Shown: positions 23,801 to 32,800 of the stretch, in pieces
Layout of the letters: every line of letters starts with the position of its first letter
Position numbering within the stretch: the stretch's first letter is position 1
DNA from: Mesocentrotus franciscanus
Taxonomy: Eukaryota; Echinodermata; Echinoidea; Camarodonta; Strongylocentrotidae
DNA: 64,000 nucleotides
Assembly: GCA_037976565.1 (NCBI GenBank)
Contig: CP137682.1
Span: forward strand, 1,614,867-1,678,866
Direction of reading: 5' to 3'
The notes under the pieces: generated by a model
Seen by the model: the letters and a program-made list of their open reading frames with translations, nothing else
Database searches by the model: none
Told to the model about the DNA's origin: nothing
Made by a program: the position numbers and the translations under genes

Positions 23801-26800
23801 TCTTCTTCCAGTTTGACTGTACTTACAAGCATGAGCATTGAGGAACTCTAGAGCTGTTGGTGGTCTATCTGGATCTTCTCCTTCTCCTGGTTTAATCAGG
23901 TTCATCCCGTAGGTTAGCTCTAGAACCTCCCTGGGCACTCGTTGGCACATGTGCAGAAATTACGTCAAGGAACTCCTGTAACATTTGCTCTTAAAATGCC
24001 CTCATATTTCAATTTGAAATACAATCTATTCCACTGTGATGTACTTATAAATGTATCTATGTCTATTGCGTGTAGTGAGTTTTTATTATTTTGTAAAACA
24101 ACAAAGATAGAAAATTACAATGCAATACAATTGCTTTTCATATGGCACTAAATCCAATTAAAACAAAATCGCTCAATGTGCTTTAAATAAAAATGACAAA
24201 TTCATGGTAATTTGTCTTCTTCCTCTTAATCGTCTTTTTTGCCTTCTTCTTCTCCTTCTTCTACTTCTTTTTCTTTTTTCTTCTCCATTATGACTATTAT
24301 TTTTATTACTACTACTACTACAAAAAACACAGTCATAAATGTTGGAGTTCGGAGTAAAGATAGATAAAAAGGATATGAGAGAGACTGGTGGATTGAAGTC
24401 TCTCATCTGATCTATCGGTAGTATGCCATTAAGGTACATATCAGCCTTGGTAGAGACGAAAGAAGGCATCACCAGTCCAGGGCAGTCACATAAGCACAAC
24501 GTCGGCTCTACAAACAGTGTCTATACATGGAGGTAAGAAAAAGATTTTTTTTGTGTATAAGATATATCCCCCAATTTCAATAACCGATTTCTAACATTAA
24601 TCTGATTTTATTGAAATCAAATTGAAATTCAGAGTTGACTTCTGTTGTAACTCCAAAAGGGCTGGGTTGGTGGAGAGGGGAAGGAGGTATAAAAGAATAT
24701 TTGTTTGCATCATGAGCTTTCATAACATTACAGCTGCAAGTTTTACACATCTTTCGATACCAAAAGTTCTGAAACTTAAACCAACAAAATCAATGTGCTG
24801 CATGCTGCTAAAATGAAAATTTCTATGCATATGTATTGTACCCAATGCAGACTTATGTCAATAATCAATTAGTGATAATTCCAGCACCGTTTGAGGTGTA
24901 CAGATATGAACTTCATGAGCTTATATGGTCTATATACATGCCAAGTTTCAGATGTTTCTATCACTCCATGGCCAAGATGTGGTTGTGGGGGCTGGGGGGC
25001 GCTGGGGGCTGGGGTTAGGGGGTTCTCTGGCTAAGAGAGTACAATAACACCCGACCTTTCAATGGTTGTAGCATGTCAATATGTTCAGTGAATCGTTTTC
25101 TCTTTGTTCTCACAGGCCTCACAGGTTATTACTTACTTGAAAGTGTTTTGTTCTTCCTGGTGTAGCTGAGACGGGCACCTTCTTTTCTCTGAGTAGAGCA
25201 TTGATGGTGGAGCTCTTACCTACGTTGGGGTATCCAACCTGTTATTATACAGAGATATTGATAAATAAAATGATTGAGTTGAATCAATGTGAATACATAA
25301 ATATAATCATCTTCTTCCATACATAACATTTTGCAGATTAAGTGACAAATCAAGGTTGGAGAGACACGCAACTGACGCAAGGGCATCATCTGACACAAGA
25401 TGGAGTTCTTTGATGCCTCCTGGAACCCTTGTCAACATGTAGTCTTTGGTGACGTGCGATAAGGTCTGCTCTGGGTACCCTAGTTGCATACTACATAGTA
25501 AAGCGAGTCTCTCCTATACAGTAGGGAATTCAATCTCCTACCGTCAAGTAAACATTGATAGGCTCCTACAAGAGGCAAAGTACATACTGATTTACTTGGC
25601 CTGCCTGGCTAGAAAATGCCGCCCTCTTCGCACTTTCTAAACATCAACATACACTGTAGCATCAACAAATCAACTACATATGATAGCAGTAAGTTTAATA
25701 GCAAATATAAACCCTTCAAAAAAGTTTGGAAACTCAAGTATGATCGAATATATCTCTCTTGTCATGGCATAATCATTGCTGTACTTAGTATCATTAGAAA
25801 GTGTGTTAATTCCTTTTAAAAATAATACCCAATTTATTATGATTTTTCAGTCATGATATATATATTTGAGGGAGCGCACATCCCAACTAAAGGGCTTTTA
25901 GCAATCAAGATGTTGGCAGGTATGCATCAGGTACGCCACAGGTCAAAATAGATGATAAATAATCAGTGAACAACAGATGATGGATATGAATAACCATTTT
26001 ATTGGTTTTGGTCCACTAATAGAACCAACAGGGGACTGCAGCAGTCAACCTGTAGTTTTTATGGGAGGGAATCTTTGCAGAAGTGTGTCTTAAAGGTATT
26101 ATGTCCCATTTGCAGGCCCCCAAAATGAAAAGGTTAAATTCCAACGGCATTTGAAAGACAATACTTATTTAGAACTTCCCTAAAAAAAGGGAGGTTTGAA
26201 AATGTCTTTAAGTTGGAAAATAACGACTATTAGTTGTCGAATCGACTTAGGAGCTATAGAGCCAGTAAGTAATAGTCTGATTTTTCAGACCATTGTACCG
26301 AATGGTCGTACGTTTTATGCTGCGCAAAGATTCAATCAGTTTAATTTTGGCCATTACAAGAAGTGGGTTATTGATGTAGACAAATGCTCATATGTACCCT
26401 TTACAGCTCATTTTATGTATGTTATTACCAAAGATGAAAAAGCCAGTCAGTCACTCAATAGTGTCTGACAGTGAAGTCTAGCAAGTAAACGGGTTTCCTT
26501 GCATAATTTGAATATTACGACACTGTAACGTTTAAATTTCACAGATAGGACATACATGACATATTCATAATTCCTGCAAAGTTCTACAGAATTTGATGTT
26601 GGCTGCAAAAGGGACATAGTATCTTTAAGTGACATCCTCTTTCACATTATGATACAATTTAAGTGAAATTTTTCCATCAAATTTTTGGCGAATTTAGGGC
26701 TCCCAACACTTTAGAGGGGCTTTAACTAAATTGAAATGTATTTTGGAAACCAATCTAATTGCACATCAACCTACCATGCCCACGGTCAGAATGTTGTCAA

Positions 26801-29800
26801 TGACCTTTGACCTTCCATCATGAACCTCTCTCAAGAAGTCTAGGAGCTCCTCCCCAGTCAACAGGTGTGATGTATTATGAACCTCCCCATCCTGTGAAGA
26901 TGGTGCACATGATGCTTCCATATCAAGACCATCTCCTGCTCCTGATGATGCAGCATGCGTAGTCCTTGATATGTTATCTCTATGTGACTCATCAACCTCA
27001 TCCTCCATCTGGTTGTCATGGATACATCTTGAAGATGCAACATCCATGCCCGACTCCTCCATGCTTAGACTTGAAGGCATCTCGCATGTTTCACTGCCTA
27101 CAACATCTTCCGCTTTCCTTACATCTGATTCATCTTCATCAATAGCATCAGGTGACAACCCAGATATCTGTCCTTCATTCGCTCTGAAGTCACCAGACTC
27201 GCTTGTTTGTGTATTTGATGGTTCTTCCCTTGATACAACCATTCCTTCCATGCTACTGGGAAGACCATCATTTAGGGCAAGCCTTTGTGATACTTCATCA
27301 TCTTCATCTTCTTCCTCCTCCTCCTCCTCCTCCTCCTCCTCAGAGTCATCATCTTCACTATCTTCCATGGCTGCATCACGCTCTTTAGCTTCCTGTAATT
27401 GAGTTGAATTCAATAACTGTTTTATCTGTTTAACACTAGAGAGATTCTATTAAGAGTTCACAAACTGGAAACAAGTCTCCTGTCAAAAAGATTTTCCAAA
27501 GGGTGTCTTAAAAACTTTTCTCTCAGATTAAATGCACAACTTTTAACTTGGATAATGAGTATACAAAATGTCATGATTTTTTCTATAGATTTGTCGGGCT
27601 TATACAATTTACATATTATTGGACAATATTACCATGGCTACAAGTAATCCCTGTAACTCTTTTATAATCATCAAAATTTCAATGAAAACAATGATTCCTC
27701 TAATTTGTTACCCTCTACATTTCCAAGTTCTTACCTTCTCTTCTAACCTCTCTGTCTCTGTGACAGCTGACCAGAAGGCTACTCGGATACTCTCTTTGGC
27801 AAAATACTCGGCCCATTTCTCTCTCTGTGCCTGCGTCAACAGGTCAGCTTTGCTGATCAAGACGATATTCTCCTTATCGCTGCTCACTTCCTTCACATAT
27901 TTCTCCTGTAAGAAGAGATTTAAAGTGACTCAGTAACATTGTTGAAGGTTGATGAAAAAAACTGTGTAATTTTTGTATGAAATGTTACTTATCATATTCT
28001 TTCTACTGTACTATCCCTCTAACATGCAAAAAATCCTGAAAAAATTCTCAAACCACAAAGATATTTATAGTTTTCTTTGAAGGCGTCACTGTGCAACACC
28101 CTCTAACAGTAAATTCTCCCAACCATTTTTGTATTTTCCCAACCGTTTTCCATGAAAATACGATATAAGACACTTAAATGTTTGGAATGGTATATAGAGC
28201 CAATTTGTTGCTTTGTGACAATTTACATTCACCTAAACTGTAATCAAATTGTAATAATATAGTTGGGAGAATTAAGGAATCGATCAGATCAGTTTTTTCC
28301 AATTTTTATCATTAATAATGGTCTGTTTTCAATCAAACTTTCAGATTATCTTGAATTGTACATCTAGCATTGAAGTCACTACCTTAGCACCATTTTCTCT
28401 CATCTAAACAATGTTAACAAGTCCCTTTAAGGAAACATGAAGCTTTATGTGATCAATTTTGCCAGTCACTAACTTTGCATGTTCTACTCAGATAACAATC
28501 CTGAGCCATGATGTGTTTCTCAATAAACTACCGTTCTTTCTACCATTCTTACACAACCTACATCGGACTTTCTGACATGTTTCTTGCTGTTTCTTGATAA
28601 TTACCCTGTTGCGAGGTATGTTATGATGATTCAATATATTGTAATGTAATCGTTCAATTAAAAGTCTCCCATCAAACCACCGGGATGCATTTTTAGTAAC
28701 AGTTTGACATTAAATCGAGAGACTTCATCTTCATTGAGTATGTAAGTAAACACTGCTGTAGTCCCAACTTGAGCATTTTTGAGCTGTCCCATAGTCTTTT
28801 AATTTGCTTTAATGTACTGGAATTGCTGTGCTAGAACCCGCTGGTGAAAAAGGAATTGCTTACTTTGTTCTATTACATAACACTGTTGAAAGCATCATAA
28901 GCATGTCAAACTCAAAGAAGCTAAACCTAAGACCAAGGGATTGTTCGCATTCTGCTGAACCACGCACCCCGCCCTTTTCTGCTCCACTGAGCACGGAAGT
29001 ACAAAGCCTGTTATCTTGATCGTCTTGACTCGATTGTGCAAGAGGCCGTCACCAAGGCAAAGGAACGTGAACGAGTTAAACTTGGAAGTGACATGCAAAA
29101 GCTCGAGAACAATATGCATGAAATTTTAGATCAAAAGCTCTTGTATCTACACGATCTGGGCAATGTATTATAAAGCCTTTTGATTGGCTGTAAGTTTAAT
29201 ATTGAGCATAAGTTTACGGCTCATCGTGTATTGATCAAACTGGAGATCAATCATAACTCTTTATAATACATGGCCCTGGAAGTGGCCATCGACAGAAAAA
29301 TTGCAAAAACTCAATGATGTTGAGAAATCCGTCTCTGCCAACTCGACTGAGGTCAATAACACACATATCACACATCGGCTTGACTATCTAGAACAATATT
29401 CACGGGCAACAATATCTGCATCCTAGAAGTGAAAACGACGCCTGACATCGTGCGTGATGTCGCTCATGATATCTTACCAGATCCAAGCAGCGAAACAGGA
29501 GGGGATTCCTGGCATCTACAATCTGAACAATGACATCACTCCTCTCTATCACTCTCCAAAGCTGCCTCCAAAAATCAAGATTTCTTTCAAATGGTGTGAG
29601 GACAATGTGATCCTTTTCTTGAAGTCTGGAAGAAGAGAGAATCAGTGAAGGAGGTTTACTATGGATTTTTTACAACATAGCTTCTTCCCAAAGTTATCTA
29701 ATATTGTTAGGGAATTGGTAATGAATAAATATTATCTTGAAATACAGAATTTGTGCAATTCTTACTTACTAGTTTTACAGTAGGTGTTGTTTACACCTGA

Positions 29801-32800
29801 AAATGCAATAGAGTTAAAGGGGAAGTCCATCCTGATATTATGTTGGTTTTAATAGAAGAAGAATAATGAAAGGAACAGGTCAGTTTGCTCTGTATTAAAA
29901 ATCAGAAATGTCTATTTTTGCCCTAAATAAAATTTCCAGTCATACATGTACCCTAAATATAATTGTTGCAAATATGTTCTTATACAACCCCTGTATAATA
30001 CTAATCTATTCCATCATCAATAACTAAGAAAATGAAAATGTATGAAATTTTCTGTACAGAGCAAATGGGAGGGGAGCTTGTAAGATAAATCGCAGAGATG
30101 CCAATTTGTGTTTGATTGATTGCAACTTCAACAATTCATAACTTTCTTATTTTTTATTGGGCTTTGCTCACATTTTCACTGACCTGTTCATCTCATTTTT
30201 TTGCTTCTATTAACACCAATTTATTATCAAAGTGGATTCTTCCTTTAATTCTGCACAATTCAAGTCTTTTGGGAGTGTAAATAACACATTTTGCATAGTT
30301 TGGTAAAAATAAAAAAATGATTTGACTTAGGGAAAATTTGAGTTGTGTGATTGAGTTATGCCGAGTTAACTGTATCCTTCTTCATTATAATTATCAGCAT
30401 TACCTACAAGAACTACAATCATTACCACTATCTTCTTATTTTCTAGTTACAACGACTTTTGGATGTTGATACTGTCTCATGAAGATTCAGGTACTAGCCC
30501 TGTCTGAAGCCCTTCAAGTGTTATGCTTCCAATCTTGACAATATATTCACTATAACATAAAACTGTAAAAGTTGATGGGTTAATTGGATTTTTATCTCTA
30601 TCTGCATCACTCACATGGAGAATGATCTCCTCCACTCCAAGAAGGCATCTTTCTCCATCTGGTTGAGTTGCTCTGCGGATGTTGTGGAATCCCATTTTGG
30701 TCTGTAAATATGATAAGAATAGATTTTAAGTGCATTGTGACACAAGTACTAATGAAGAAATCATCAAGTGCTAATCTCAAAGACAGTGAAAGATAGAAAT
30801 TGATGTGAAGGTGAAAGGGGGGAGGGGAAGAGCATTTCCAACACTAACTTTAAAATTATCTTATTTTTCAAGTCGAACATTCTTCTTCATATAAATTTCT
30901 TTCTTTGCCTCCATCAAAGATCACAAAGAAGGCAGGCCTATTTAAAATGAAATGCAAAGAAAAATTGAAAACTCGACATTCATTGACAGAAAAAAAGTCA
31001 AACTACAACCGATTTATCTTTTAAAACAATCCCCCCCCCCCCTCTCTCTCTCTCTCTCTATCTCTTTCCCTTGGATCCTACCTCCTAGGAATCTGCAGAA
31101 ATGCGACGTTTTCTTTTTGGGCTTTGGTGATTTCAATGCTCTCGCTTGCTGATGGTAGACCTGTGTGCTGGCCGGGATCAATCACCTTCACATTCAACCT
31201 TTCTGCAGGTCAAAGGTCAAACACATGTGATTAAGGTTAAAAGATTACTGATCATACAACTGTAATTGGGTCATTTGATTAACAGCAATATTTACTCTTC
31301 AAATGCCTTTCAGTTTAATATGCTTAGCATTTTTTATAAACACAAACAGAAAGTGCCTGTGGTTAAAACATCTCTCTGAAAATTTGTACGTACAAAGACC
31401 TTCAACTTTCAAAAGTGAAAAAGGTGGCTGAATTTTGGTTTGCCTTTATCATTCTTATAGGGCAATCCAACCCTTGAAATAACTTCATTGGTATTGAAGC
31501 AGAAAAACAAGAGAAACGGAATGGTGAAAGTTTGAAATATATCAGGCCAATAATGAAACAACTAGGCGTTGTGGCGTGCACCTGTAATCCAGTTAACAGC
31601 AGAAGTTACAAACTTATTCAGCCGAGGACGCAGGTTCGAAACTGAGTCACGTCTTTCGGATGGTGACATTTAAAGGTCGGTCCCCAGACGTAAATAATCA
31701 TATCTGATTGATACACGTCTGTAAAAACCCAATACACACACAGAGTTATGAATGTTTGAAATATGAGATCACTAAATCTATGGTAATCTAATATTGGCAA
31801 TTTTCTGTATCACCAATACTCTGAAATGCCTGGATGTAAATTTCATGTCTCGATTTCAGATGCACTCTGGGGTAGCTTGGTGCCTCGGTCACTTCAGGTC
31901 TATTTCACGCAGCTGTGTACGTGTTATCGCCGTTCGGCAGACTGAAGCCGTAGTCACCGAGCTAGCTAGCTGCCTACATGCTACCTTTCACTTTGTCTTC
32001 GGCTCTATTTGATAGTGTATCATAAGCAATTTTCTACTTTTACAAACTGAATTTAAGTTTAAATATGGTGCGATACTGTGAATCTGCAGCATGCTGGTCG
32101 CACGATAATAAACAAAAATACCTTCAGGGATATCCCTGGATAAGAGATGTGACTTGGGTAAAATTCCCAACAAATCCTACACAGCGAGCGACATGGAAAA
32201 AGTTGGTCAGAAGGCAAGACAAATTGGAAATCACTGCACGATCACGACTACATGTATGTTTACGGCATTTTGACAAAGAACAATTACAAAATGATGGACA
32301 TGCAGTGGTATTCCCGAAGTATTTCTTCTTGTAAAAAATCCAAGGAGGTCAGTAGCAGCCGACAAGGCAGCTTTCAAATATGTATAGTGGATATGCATAA
32401 TACGTGTAACGCGTGCACCTCATGCATGCACTATATACACAAAGCATGTACATGTAAGTACTGAGAATTTGGTCGGTGGATTGTGACATAGTCATAGGGA
32501 CAAATCTCCCTTTTGTCCTGTACAAAATTACAAAAATATCATTAATTCCTCCTTTTTTTTCTAAGTGCCTTCTCCCTTGGGGCACTACTCAAAATATATT
32601 ATGGATGTTCTCTACTAAGAAAGTCCCTCCTGAATCATATATTTAGAAAAATAAGCATCTTCATATTTTTGTGTGTTAAAACAAATGGGAAAGTAGTCCA
32701 CAGATTCATCACAGACACATTACCCATTCCACCATTTTGAAGTGCCCTTACGTAAAACGTTAAGTAATCACAACTTCCAAAAAGTCATAACTTTTTAATT

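Noticed and set aside
26196..26468. 90-residue ORF in LSG1 intron 7
   Set aside because: Lies wholly inside a TTAA-flanked MITE and shows no domain.
26971..27402. 143-residue plus-strand ORF rich in serine
   Set aside because: Antisense of the acidic LSG1 exon 7. The serine run mirrors the GAG/GAA codons.
29454..29648. Plus-strand 64-residue ORF that looks like the end of LINE ORF1
   Set aside because: Its sequence from 29478 is the reverse complement of conserved LSG1 exon 5 ([23 protein letters not shown]) with proper splice sites, so it is an antisense shadow.
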